Positions 55,853-64,000 of a DNA stretch of 64,000 bases are shown one piece after another. The DNA comes from Sulfuriferula sp. (lineage in GTDB: Bacteria; Pseudomonadota; Gammaproteobacteria; Burkholderiales; Sulfuriferulaceae). Location of the stretch: NCBI GenBank assembly GCA_031291235.1, contig JARLJL010000006.1:372001-436000 (forward strand). Reading direction: 5' to 3'. Each line of letters starts with the position of its first letter. Within the stretch, counting starts at the first letter, position 1. The translations under genes were made by a program, and so were the position numbers. Below the pieces are notes generated by a model. It ran no database searches. It was not told the origin of the DNA and was given only the letters and a program-made list of their open reading frames with translations.

Positions 55853-56862
55853 CGCCCGCTCCCGCGCACTGCCATGCCGTCCTGCAACTCATAATTACCC
55901 AGACTCACTACTGGCGCGCCCTTAAGCAAATCACCCGTCACTGCTACCCAGCCACCCTGTTCCAGTCCGGTTTGCACATTGATACGCTTGGCATGCCCCT
56001 GCTGCACCTGAAACAGATATGCCCCCTGCGTGTCGCGCAACACCGCTGAACGCGGCGCAACCCAGGCTGCCTGTTGCCCCAACAAAATGGACGCGCGCAC
56101 CCTTGTCCCCGTCATCAGACCGCTATCGGACAACTCAACCAATACATCGACCAACTGAGTTTGCGGGTTGATCATGCCGAACACCTGCGTCACCCGTCCT
56201 CTGACACTGCGCGTGCTATTAAACACAGATGCTACTTGTACTTGCATGCCCGTCCGCACTTTGGTGACGTCCTCCGGCTCTATGCCCAGGATAACGCGCT
56301 GACTACCCGATTTAGCCAGCTGCACCACTGCCATGCCTGCCGCCAGACGATCGCCAGGCAGCACCGATACCGCTGCGATCAACCCGTCGAACGGCGCGAC
56401 GACTTGCTCCAGCGCCTTACCTGCACCGATTTTTTGCTGTGCGTTCAACGCCGCCACAGCATCGGCAACGGCTTTATCTGCCGCGCCTAATTGCGATTGC
56501 GTCGCTAGTTGCTGACCAAGCAATTGCGCTACGCGTGCCCGTTCTGCCTGTGCAAAACGCAATGCCGTGACCGCCTGCCGATATGCCAGGGCCGCATCCG
56601 TGCCCGTACTAAACGCAATCAGTGTCGTGCCCTTGGTCACCTGCTGTCCCGCGTTGACATACACTGCCTGTACTTGCCCGGCGCGCGGTAAGCTCACGCT
56701 TTGCACGTTGCGCGCATCGCTCGACACTACGCCGTAACCCGATACGCTATCGGTCAACATTCGCTGTTGCAAGGCCACTGTCTGTACGGCGGCACTCACG
56801 CTATCCGCCGCCCAGACCGGAACTGCCAACACCATTGTCAACAATAATGGAATACGCTTCAT
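55849..56862 (-). CDS. RND efflux periplasmic adaptor (membrane-fusion protein)
   Basis: The 337-residue protein has a cleavable N-terminal signal (ending VPVWAADS). A biotinyl-lipoyl-like domain follows (RAGQVQAVYVNAGQQVTKGTTL), then a helical hairpin (AVTALRFAQAERARVAQLLGQQ), the second half-lipoyl (APFDGLIAAVSVLPGDRL) and beta-barrel regions. It links the RND pump to the TolC-like channel. It overlaps both neighbours by 4 bp. Confidence 0.92.
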   Translation of the reverse strand: MKRIPLLLTMVLAVPVWAADSVSAAVQTVALQQRMLTDSVSGYGVVSSDARNVQSVSLPRAGQVQAVYVNAGQQVTKGTTLIAFSTGTDAALAYRQAVTALRFAQAERARVAQLLGQQLATQSQLGAADKAVADAVAALNAQQKIGAGKALEQVVAPFDGLIAAVSVLPGDRLAAGMAVVQLAKSGSQRVILGIEPEDVTKVRTGMQVQVASVFNSTRSVRGRVTQVFGMINPQTQLVDVLVELSDSGLMTGTRVRASILLGQQAAWVAPRSAVLRDTQGAYLFQVQQGHAKRINVQTGLEQGGWVAVTGDLLKGAPVVSLGNYELQDGMAVRGSGR

Positions 56863-58214
56863 TTACTGCTCCTTGATTCCGGCAAATCCGGTCCCAGCAA
56901 GGTCTCAAGAGCGATGCGCTGCTCCATCAATGCCTCTGCCAAATTGATAGATTCGGTTTGTTTATCCAGCAGACCCGTTTGCAGACGCACGTAATCGGGA
57001 GCAGCAAGATTGCCTGCCTGATACGCGGCATCGGCATGCTGCGCAAGCTGCTGCAAAGCCGTCACCCCCTGCTGAGTGCGCTGCAATTGCGTTTGCAATA
57101 ACGGTAGATTTTCCAGCGCCAGAGCAATTTCACTGTGCGCGCTGTTGAGACGGTCCTGGTATTCATCGAACAGTTTTTTACGTGTCGCCTGCTCAATGGC
57201 GATATTGCCGCGATTACCGTTGAATATCGGCAAATTCAGACTCAAGCCGAATCCCATGGTATACAGTCCGGACGTATCCCGCGCCCGCGTCACCCCAACA
57301 TTCAGTACAGGGAATTGCGCCAGCACGGCACCACGATATTTTTCTTCCTGCGATTGATATCCTGCTTGCAGGGCAAGCAAATCGGGACGATTGTTCAGGC
57401 GTTGGGCAACAACAGCAGCAACGCCCGACGCATCCAGCAGCGCAGGATGCACTTCGCCCACCAGCAGCACCTGTGCCGTCGCGTTCAAACCCAGCAAGCT
57501 ATTCAGGCTGGCACGATTTTGCGCAACACTACGCTCCAGCTCATTGATTTGCCGTTCCGTATTTTGCAACGCGATAAAATCTGCGCTGGCAAAATCCAGT
57601 GTCACATTGCCAGCCGCCATCGCGTGCTGGCTGGCTTGATAACGCTGCATCCACAAATTACGCGCAGCTTGCAATTGCCGCATCAAGGCGGTTTGCGCAG
57701 TAAGCCGGGTAAATAATAATCTGGACTGGCTCACAACCTGCCACTCTTGCCACAGCAATTCCATATTGACGCGCTCGGCATCACGGTTCGCTGCATTTTT
57801 ACGCGAGGAACGCAACAACAGGGCGTTCACGTCATAACTCAAATTATAGTTAAACGCGTTCGTCGTTCCCGCGCCACCATTGGTAGGGTGATCGGCAGTC
57901 ATGCCCAATTGCGGATCGGGCAACAAACCTGCTGCGAACGCCTGCGCCCGTGCCACGCCCAAACCATCCCGCGCCTGCCGCAACTGAGGATTGTTCGCCA
58001 CAGCCAGCATCGCCACTTCATCGCTATCCAATCCATCGGCGGGATTGAATATATGGCTGCGCAATCCACTGAACGGCAATTGCGCTGGCTGAACGGCTAC
58101 TGCCGCAGCCGATTGCGGCATATTCTCTTTGTCTGGCAATGACTGTGGCATATATGTCGCACACGCCGACAATAGCCCCAGACTGGCATATCCTATTATT
58201 CTGCGTAAACGCAT
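56859..58214 (-). CDS. TolC/NodT-family outer-membrane efflux lipoprotein
   Basis: I chose ATG 58214 (MRLRRIIGYASLGLLSAC), with AAAGGGA upstream; the ATG at 58229 lies within that RBS region. LLSAC is a lipobox, so Cys-18 would be lipidated. The 451-residue protein has two OEP repeats of long helices (for example LLFTRLTAQTALMRQLQAARN and QLQRTQQGVTALQQLAQHAD). It provides the outer-membrane exit of the pump and is the first gene in the operon. Confidence 0.9.
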   Translation of the reverse strand: MRLRRIIGYASLGLLSACATYMPQSLPDKENMPQSAAAVAVQPAQLPFSGLRSHIFNPADGLDSDEVAMLAVANNPQLRQARDGLGVARAQAFAAGLLPDPQLGMTADHPTNGGAGTTNAFNYNLSYDVNALLLRSSRKNAANRDAERVNMELLWQEWQVVSQSRLLFTRLTAQTALMRQLQAARNLWMQRYQASQHAMAAGNVTLDFASADFIALQNTERQINELERSVAQNRASLNSLLGLNATAQVLLVGEVHPALLDASGVAAVVAQRLNNRPDLLALQAGYQSQEEKYRGAVLAQFPVLNVGVTRARDTSGLYTMGFGLSLNLPIFNGNRGNIAIEQATRKKLFDEYQDRLNSAHSEIALALENLPLLQTQLQRTQQGVTALQQLAQHADAAYQAGNLAAPDYVRLQTGLLDKQTESINLAEALMEQRIALETLLGPDLPESRSSK

Positions 58215-58270
58215 TACCGTCCCTTTCATTAAGCTGGACGCAGTATATAGCGCCAGACTTAAACAAGACT

Positions 58271-58300
58271 TAAGCCGGGTAACTTACGCTACCCGGCTTA
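58271..58300. terminator. Hairpin terminator between PepSY and efflux genes
   Basis: TAAGCCGGGTA (58271-58281) pairs exactly with TACCCGGCTTA (58290-58300) around an eight-base loop. Both flanks are AT-rich; read on the minus strand it follows the PepSY gene, then AGTCTTGTTT. It probably ends PepSY transcription before the efflux operon. Confidence 0.75.
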
Positions 58301-58330
58301 ATTATTAAACGCCAATAAAACGCTTATCCA

Positions 58331-58636
58331 TTAATCCGGATTTGGGCCTTCTTCCTTGTTTTCCAATACCGCACCGGTCTGGGCATCTACACCCACTTCA
58401 TGCGTGACTTTGCCGTCCCGGATATCGAATGAATAACGCAGACCGCTACCACCGGACTCTTTTTCCAATTCTTCATCGGTGATTTTGCCGGGGTGCGCCT
58501 TCAAGGCGATGGCACGCGCTTCGGTCATCGTCACCTTGGCATGCTTTGCCAACGCTTCGCCTGTATAAGCCTGCGCACCTACTGCGCCCAACAACATCAT
58601 TAATGCCACTACCATTACGCTTTTATTCTGAACCAT
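58331..58636 (-). CDS. Secreted PepSY-domain protein
   Basis: The 101-residue protein has a signal peptide (ending VGAQAYTG) and one PepSY domain: VTMTEARAIALKAHPGKITDEELEKE, then YSFDIRDGKVTHEVGVDAQTGAVLENK. PepSY domains modulate peptidases or sensor kinases in the periplasm. AAGGAG is present before the ATG. Similar small proteins often accompany QseC-like sensor systems; one is encoded 4 kb away. Confidence 0.88.
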   Translation of the reverse strand: MVQNKSVMVVALMMLLGAVGAQAYTGEALAKHAKVTMTEARAIALKAHPGKITDEELEKESGGSGLRYSFDIRDGKVTHEVGVDAQTGAVLENKEEGPNPD

Positions 58637-58819
58637 GATGAAACTCCTTGATTAAAACAGCGCAACGAAATGTTTTGCCGTATTCGCAGAGTAAAGGGGC
58701 AACACTTAACAGACACTTAAGGATTTAATTATCTTTTTATGCAACGCATTTCAGAATTCATTAATGGGATGTCGCTGAACACCGCTAAAATAGCGACAGA
58801 CCACCATGAAAGGCACACA

Positions 58820-59247
58820 ATGTTTCGGGAAAGCTGGGTAATCTATGCGCTGGGTTCGGCATTTTTCGCCGCGCTCACTGCCATTTTCGGCAAAATCGGT
58901 GTTACCGGGCTGAATTCCAACCTGGCCACACTGATCAGAACCGTCGTCATCCTCGCCGTGATTGCCGGCATCGTGTCGTTGCGTAGCGAATGGCAGAAAC
59001 CCGATTTGAATCGGCACGCAGCTGGCTGTTTCTGGTGCTGTCGGGTGTAGCTACCGGGCTTTCCTGGCTATGCTATTACCGCGCCCTGCAATTGGGTCCG
59101 GTATCCAAAGTCGCGCCGATAGACAAGCTCAGCGTCGCGCTTGCCATCGTGCTGGGCGTGCTGTTTATCGGAGAGAAATTAACCTGGGCCGTGACCTTGG
59201 GCGGCCTGCTCATCATTGCCGGCTCCATGATTATCATCCTGTTTTAA
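58820..59247 (+). pseudogene. Small EamA-family transporter with frameshift
   Basis: ATG 58820 follows GAAAGG. It encodes MFRESWVIYALGSAFFAALT and a normal EamA half to EWQKPDLNR, then falls out of frame. The rest (SWLFLVLSGVATGLSWLCYY..., GVLFIGEKLTWAVTLGGLLI) continues one frame over from about 59010 to the stop at 59247. A single missing base near 59000-59020 restores a full-length about 140-residue protein. It is either a pseudogene or a sequencing error; both halves look well conserved. Confidence 0.8.
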
Positions 59248-59256
59248 TTGGAGCGA

Positions 59257-60306
59257 TTAATGCCGGTGCCGGTGATGGGCATCGGGAAAATGCGCATGGG
59301 CGTGCGACAGCGGCAGATGATGGTGCGCGTGGCTATGGCTGCTGCCGGGCAGCACCGGATAATCATGGGCATGCTGGTGGTGCTCATCGTGGACATGCTC
59401 GTGCTCGTGTTCCATAACCTCATGGGTATGTCTGTGCGTATGATGTTCCGTCAAATGCAGCCACACGCCCAGCGCCATCAGTAATCCGGCAATGATCAGC
59501 GGCAGCGTAAGCGGCTCGCCCATGAGCAGCGCCAGCAGCGCGCCGAAGAACGGCGCCACGGAAAAATACGCGCCGGTACGCGCAGTGCCCAGATGGCGCA
59601 ATGCCACCACAAACAGCGTCAGACTCACCCCATAGGCAAACAACCCCACCGTCATTGCGCCAACCAGATGCGGCAACGAGGGTAACGCGGCGCCCAGCCA
59701 CACAGCCAGCAACAGGTTCACCGTGCCTGACACCAGCCCCTTCACCGATGCGATCCAGGTTGCGTCGCTAAGCGACACCTTGCGCGTCAGATTATTGTCG
59801 ATACCCCACGCCAGGCATGCCCCCAGTACCGCCAGCATCGGCCATAACCGGACAGCCCCCGTTTCCGCAGGCCAGCTCAGCACCAGCGCACCAGCGACAA
59901 TGGCCAGCATACCCAGCGCAATGCGCCGGTCGAAATTCTCCCTGAACACGAACCACGCCAACAACGCAGTAAACACACTCTCGGCATTCAGCAGCAGCGA
60001 AACGCCCGATGCGGCCATGCTCGTCAGTCCCGTCATCAACAGCACAGGCGCAACCATACCGCCCATCACTATCGCACCGGCAAACCAGGGTAACTCCTGG
60101 CGCGGCAGATAAACGGCCGGCGCATGGCTCAGATAGCGATACAGCGTCAGGCCGATGCCGGAACCGAAATACAGCAATCCTGCCAATAGCCACGGATCAA
60201 TACTGCCCAGCAACCCTTTAGCCAGCGGTGTGCCAGCACCAAATAGCAAAGCGGCCCCTAATGCTGCAGGCACTCCCGGTTGACGCAATCCAGCGATCCA
60301 GTTCAT
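59257..60306 (-). CDS. EamA/DMT-family transporter with His-rich C-terminal tail
   Basis: The 349-residue protein has ten membrane helices in two EamA repeats (about 1-140 and 150-280). A tail of about 60 residues follows, with roughly 25 histidines (THRHTHEVMEHEHEHVHDEH and more). Such tails bind zinc, nickel or cobalt; it may be a metal exporter or a metabolite exporter with a metal store. AGGAAA precedes the ATG. It is convergent to the frameshifted EamA gene. Confidence 0.87.
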   Translation of the reverse strand: MNWIAGLRQPGVPAALGAALLFGAGTPLAKGLLGSIDPWLLAGLLYFGSGIGLTLYRYLSHAPAVYLPRQELPWFAGAIVMGGMVAPVLLMTGLTSMAASGVSLLLNAESVFTALLAWFVFRENFDRRIALGMLAIVAGALVLSWPAETGAVRLWPMLAVLGACLAWGIDNNLTRKVSLSDATWIASVKGLVSGTVNLLLAVWLGAALPSLPHLVGAMTVGLFAYGVSLTLFVVALRHLGTARTGAYFSVAPFFGALLALLMGEPLTLPLIIAGLLMALGVWLHLTEHHTHRHTHEVMEHEHEHVHDEHHQHAHDYPVLPGSSHSHAHHHLPLSHAHAHFPDAHHRHRH

Positions 60307-60338
60307 TTAAGCAAATTTCCTAATGTATTATAATTAAA

Positions 60339-62837
60339 TCACGAACGCGCCACTGCAATCGCCAGAGGCACTCGCCACTTGATCAGCAGCACTTTCAAAA
60401 TATCGTTAATGACCAGACACGATACCATCGCGTAAACGAATATCATCAGCGTCTGCCACCACGGCAATGGCATCAGTCCCGGCAGCCCCACAAAGGTAAG
60501 CACAGTGCCTGTCAGTACATCGGCTGTCAATGCCGCGATGAGGGTTTTGCTGGGCATGGTCATCCAGAACCAGCGCCGCTCGCGTGCCGACACGATGGAA
60601 AACGCCGCCATGTACAGCAACGTCAGAAAGCTGAAAGTGTAGAGCGCATTGTCATTTGTCCCCAGACCGAAGTGCACCCAGCCTGCCCACAACAGCGCCA
60701 GCGACTCCACCAGCATGGCAATACCGAGCAGTGCCGCCACCGTAATAAAACCGCCTATCTCCCATGTCTCAGGATTGCTGGAGGGGTGAACCTTATCGGT
60801 AGCCAGCGCGATCTTGGCAAAGTCGGTCATAAAAGTAAGCAGCAGCATCGCAAAGGCTGACACGACAAACTTGCCCGTCACCACGAATGCAATCGCCACG
60901 AAAGCCGACTTGAGGATGGTGCGGCTGATCTTGTTGATAATCCACGTCAGGATGCGCTGATAGATGGTGCGGCCCTGTTCGACCAGCGCCACGATATTGG
61001 TCAACCCCGGCTCGGTCAGCACCACGCTGGCAGCGCCCTTGGCAACGTCGGTCGCACTACTGACGGCGATACCGACTTCGGCCTGACGCAGCGCCGGTGC
61101 ATCATTGACGCCGTCACCCGTCATGCCGGTGACATGCCCGGCATTTTGCAGGTGCTGCACTACGATGTACTTGTCCTCCGGATAAACTTCGGCATACCCG
61201 TCAACACCAGCCAGCAGATCAACCGACTCATTGCCTGCCTTGGCACTTGCCGCTTTCAAATCGGCTACCCGCCGAATGTTGGACAACCCCACGCCGCGCG
61301 CAATCTCGCTGGCAACCGCCAGCGCATCGCCGGTAAGCATTTTTACGGAAATACCGAGGCCGCGCAGCGTGGCGATAAGCTCCTTGGCGTCAGGTCGCGG
61401 CGGATCATACAAGGTCACCAGTCCGAGCAAGTGCAGCTCACCCGACTCGGCCCCTTGCGCGACTGCCAGCGTCCGATAGCCCTTCAGTGCCGACTCATGC
61501 ACCTGTGCTTCCAGCTTCTCGATCTCCGCGTCCGGCAGCTTGCAGATTTCGGCAACGGTACGCACCGCGCCTTTTATCACCCTCAGGCGTTGCCCGTTTT
61601 GCTCGACTACAGCCTCGGTGCGCCGGTTTTGCGCATCGAACGGCACGAATGACACAGGCGTAACCGCAGCTGCGCCATCAAAAACCTTGCGTTCCTTGGC
61701 CGCAGTCAGCAAGGCCAGATCAATCGGATCCTGATTGGCAGCCTGGGACGCGAGCGCAGCGGCGAACACTACGCTCGATTCAGTGGCCTGCGCCAGTGGA
61801 ATTACGCCGGTGACAGCCAGCTGGTTCATCGTGATCGTGCCGGTCTTGTCAACGCAGAGCACATCCATGGTCGCGGCGTCTTCCGCCGCACTCAGCCGCG
61901 TCACCAGCACGCCGCGTTTTGCCAGCTCTTTGGCGCCGACCGCCATACTGACGGTAAACATGACCGGCAACGCAACCGGCACCGCGCTCATCAACAGCAC
62001 CAGCATGAGCGGCAGCACCTCCAGCAGCGACACGCCACGCACCAGCGACAGGATAATGACGAGCGCCAACAATGCACCGACGATGACGAACAGCCAGCGC
62101 ACCACTCTGGAAACCACGGCTTCGATATGCAGCTTGGGACGCGCGTTCTGCACCAGCTCGGTAGTGCGGCCAAAAAAGGTGTGAACGCCAGTCAGAATGA
62201 CTACACCATTACCTTCGCCGCGACGCACCACGGATCCCGAGGAAAGCACTTCTCCAGGCGCTTTGTTGACGTCTTTCGACTCGCCGGTTAGCGCAGACTG
62301 GTCGATACTCAATGTACCGGTGAGCAATTTGACGTCCGCCGGGATGATATCGCCGGCACGCACGCGAACAATGTCGCCGGGGATCAGTTCCCGTGCAGGG
62401 ATGACCTGCCAGCTCGCATCCCGCAGCACTCGTGCGCTGACTTGCAGACGCTGGCGCAAGGCAGCCACAACGCCCTCGGCGCGGTGCTCCTGCATAAAAC
62501 CCAGCACCGCATTGATGACCAGCAGCGCGCCAACTACAGCCAGATCGGCAAACTTGCCGAGCACCGCCGACAGCACCATGATCAGTTCCAGCATCCACGC
62601 CGACACCCCCCAGAATTTGGCGAGGAACTTGCGCACAGGATGGCTTTTTTGCGCAATCACTTCATTGTAACCGTGCGTTTTGCGCCGCGTCTCTACCTCG
62701 GCATGCGACAGACCCGCTTCGGCGTTTACACTCAAGGCTGTAAGCGTTTCAGGTATAGAAGCCGATGCGATATCCGGAATCCTGTCTGGAGTTGGCTTGT
62801 TGGTCAGAAGCTGCTCGGCGGATTTATCTGTACTCAT
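60339..62837 (-). CDS. P3A-type plasma-membrane H+-ATPase
   Basis: I prefer ATG 62837 (MSTDKSAEQLL), with AAGG nine bases upstream; ATGs at 62843 and 62846 crowd that site. The 832-residue protein has the actuator motif LTGESKDV, the phosphorylation motif CVDKTGTITMNQ, the nucleotide region and the hinge TGDGVNDAPALRQAEVGIAV. Helix M4 PVALPVMF and the M6 region fit P3A proton pumps, not calcium pumps. It exports H+ using ATP, perhaps for acid tolerance. It lies 41 bp after the sensor-kinase gene, probably in one operon. Confidence 0.9.
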   Translation of the reverse strand: MSTDKSAEQLLTNKPTPDRIPDIASASIPETLTALSVNAEAGLSHAEVETRRKTHGYNEVIAQKSHPVRKFLAKFWGVSAWMLELIMVLSAVLGKFADLAVVGALLVINAVLGFMQEHRAEGVVAALRQRLQVSARVLRDASWQVIPARELIPGDIVRVRAGDIIPADVKLLTGTLSIDQSALTGESKDVNKAPGEVLSSGSVVRRGEGNGVVILTGVHTFFGRTTELVQNARPKLHIEAVVSRVVRWLFVIVGALLALVIILSLVRGVSLLEVLPLMLVLLMSAVPVALPVMFTVSMAVGAKELAKRGVLVTRLSAAEDAATMDVLCVDKTGTITMNQLAVTGVIPLAQATESSVVFAAALASQAANQDPIDLALLTAAKERKVFDGAAAVTPVSFVPFDAQNRRTEAVVEQNGQRLRVIKGAVRTVAEICKLPDAEIEKLEAQVHESALKGYRTLAVAQGAESGELHLLGLVTLYDPPRPDAKELIATLRGLGISVKMLTGDALAVASEIARGVGLSNIRRVADLKAASAKAGNESVDLLAGVDGYAEVYPEDKYIVVQHLQNAGHVTGMTGDGVNDAPALRQAEVGIAVSSATDVAKGAASVVLTEPGLTNIVALVEQGRTIYQRILTWIINKISRTILKSAFVAIAFVVTGKFVVSAFAMLLLTFMTDFAKIALATDKVHPSSNPETWEIGGFITVAALLGIAMLVESLALLWAGWVHFGLGTNDNALYTFSFLTLLYMAAFSIVSARERRWFWMTMPSKTLIAALTADVLTGTVLTFVGLPGLMPLPWWQTLMIFVYAMVSCLVINDILKVLLIKWRVPLAIAVARS

Positions 62838-62878
62838 GGCCATCATCCTTGCATTACGCGAGCAAACAAGCTTACGCC

Positions 62879-64000
62879 CTATAGGGAAAAGGTAACGCTG
62901 ACTACCAAACCTGAACTATTCACATTGTCCGAGAGCGACAGCGTCGCGTGATGCGCCTCAGCAATATTGCGGACAATGGCCAGCCCCAGACCACTGCCCG
63001 TCACTTCCGTGCCTTCGCGTCGATAAAAGCGGTCAAACACGCGTTCCCGTTCATGTACCGGGATACCGCTGCCATTATCCGTCACACGCAATACGGCATG
63101 CCCTGCTGCGCGACTGACGCAAATGCGGACTTGCCCTGCATCAGGCGTATAACGAATGGCATTATCGACCAGATTGCTTATCAGGGTACGTAAATCTGCT
63201 TGCCGACCCGGCACCAGGACATGAGGCTGCACATCAAGTTGCAAACTGGTTTGATGTGCTTCGGCCAAGGGCATGAAGTCCTGCGCAACTTCCTGTACAA
63301 GCAGACCCAAATCCACAGGCATGAAATGCATGACTTCAAGCCGCGGCTCGCTACGCGCGAGGGTGAGCAATTGCCTGACCAGATGAATGCTGCGATCCAG
63401 TCGCTGATTAAGCTTGGTAAAGGCAATGGATCGCTGCTCATCGGTACCGGCACGTTCAGTCAATTGCAATTGCAGCTTAAGCGCGGTCAACGGGCTGCGC
63501 AATTCATGGGCGGCATCGGCTATAAATGCCCGCTGGGCCTGCATCGCCTGATTCAGGCGCATAAGCAATTGATTGAGCGCGATGACCATGGGTTTGATTT
63601 CCTGCGGCAAATTGGCTTCATCCAGCGGCTGCATGGCGTCGGCATGACGCGTAGCCAGCGCAGTGGTAACTGTCTGCATCGGGCGCAAACTGCGCCCCAC
63701 CGACCACCAAATCAACCCTGCCAGCAGAGGAATAAGCACAAAAAACGGCATCAGCATGCGTACAGCCAGGGCTGCTGCCAGTTCTTCGCGTACCGTCATC
63801 GGTTGAGCGACCTGAATATATCGTCCGCGCCGCTGGGTGTTGTACAGCCGCCAAGGCTGCTGCCGATAACTCACCGTATGTAGGCCGGAGGTAGTATAAC
63901 GGGGCAAAGCGCGTGACGGATACGATACGAACAACGGCTTGCCTTGATCATCCCACACCTGAATGACATTATCTTCTTCAGGGTCTTCATCGCCCGCCGC
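62879..64000 (-). CDS. QseC-like sensor histidine kinase, 5' end outside window
   Basis: The frame is open through the window edge, so the GTG at 63958 is internal. Visible parts: a periplasmic segment, a membrane helix (MLMPFFVLIPLLAGLIWWSV), HAMP-like linker, the H-box AAHELRSPLTALKLQL, N-box NLVDNAIRYTPDAG, G1 VTDNGSGIPV and G2 GSGLGLAIV. It probably phosphorylates a response regulator encoded upstream, beyond the window, and may control the H+-ATPase gene that follows. Confidence 0.9.
   Translation of the reverse strand, partial: AAGDEDPEEDNVIQVWDDQGKPLFVSYPSRALPRYTTSGLHTVSYRQQPWRLYNTQRRGRYIQVAQPMTVREELAAALAVRMLMPFFVLIPLLAGLIWWSVGRSLRPMQTVTTALATRHADAMQPLDEANLPQEIKPMVIALNQLLMRLNQAMQAQRAFIADAAHELRSPLTALKLQLQLTERAGTDEQRSIAFTKLNQRLDRSIHLVRQLLTLARSEPRLEVMHFMPVDLGLLVQEVAQDFMPLAEAHQTSLQLDVQPHVLVPGRQADLRTLISNLVDNAIRYTPDAGQVRICVSRAAGHAVLRVTDNGSGIPVHERERVFDRFYRREGTEVTGSGLGLAIVRNIAEAHHATLSLSDNVNSSGLVVSVTFSL

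Noticed and set aside
1-64000. tRNA, rRNA, CRISPR array or prophage
   Set aside because: No T-loop-like GGTTCGAATCC context, no regularly spaced direct repeats, and no phage structural or integrase genes were found.

Overview
The window looks like a chromosomal segment of a Gram-negative, chemolithoautotrophic betaproteobacterium. The order Nitrosomonadales (for example relatives of Sulfuriferula, Thiobacillus or Gallionellaceae) is my inference. The reasons are a form I RuBisCO operon with cbbQ and cbbO under a divergent CbbR, a xanthomonadin-like aryl-polyene pigment cluster, several c-di-GMP signalling proteins, and RND, TolC-type and LolA-like envelope genes. Housekeeping genes are GC-rich. 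A stretch at about 25.9-37 kb is more AT-rich, full of repeats, and clearly accessory. I see no tRNA, rRNA or CRISPR array.

Layout. 1-6384 is the 3' part of a very large cyclic beta-1,2-glucan-synthase-like (GH94) gene. 6.6-10.8 kb holds two GGDEF/EAL proteins. 11.1-25.6 kb is an aryl-polyene cluster in three operons. Operon 1 (+, 11128-19049) has ACP, membrane protein, AMP ligase, hotdog protein, acyltransferase, LolA-like carrier, MMPL exporter, deacetylase and PAP2 phosphatase. Operon 2 (-, 22235-19046) has an FAD halogenase, a chorismatase and an AGPAT-type acyltransferase. Operon 3 (+, 22434-25610) has KS, chain-length-factor-like KS, dehydratase and ketoreductase. Together they predict 3-hydroxybenzoate production from chorismate, ACP loading, polyene extension, possible halogenation, attachment to a lipid and export to the outer membrane.

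25.9-28.4 kb is an integron-like cassette array with two convincing attC sites and no integrase in view. One cassette protein ends in a HEPN-like R-x4-H segment. 28.4-36.5 kb is a mosaic of small modules: RibD_C reductase; DUF1398 plus MarR; XRE plus phosphoribosyltransferase plus SLOG-like protein; and cNMP/TrxR-like plus UBP zinc finger plus DsbA-NhaA. A MITE-like repeat family with GGGGTCA ends lies between the modules. The XRE-PRTase-SLOG operon is the best candidate for an undescribed nucleotide-centred system.

36.5-39.2 kb holds a tautomerase, a BON-domain protein and an Nramp-like transporter. 39.4-46.0 kb is the CO2-fixation locus (cbbR, cbbL, cbbS, cbbQ, cbbO and a small coupled ORF), followed by a class II aldolase fused to a Dabb-like domain (46.6-47.8 kb). 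47.8-52.6 kb holds an SPFH protein, a two-gene ABC transporter, an uncharacterised protein, an ECF sigma-factor fossil and a PAS-GGDEF protein. 52.8-58.2 kb is an RND tripartite pump operon. 58.3-64 kb holds a PepSY protein, a frameshifted small EamA gene, a His-tailed EamA transporter, a P3A-type H+-ATPase and a truncated QseC-like histidine kinase. Nothing was searched against a database. Family names come from motifs and residue patterns visible in the translations.
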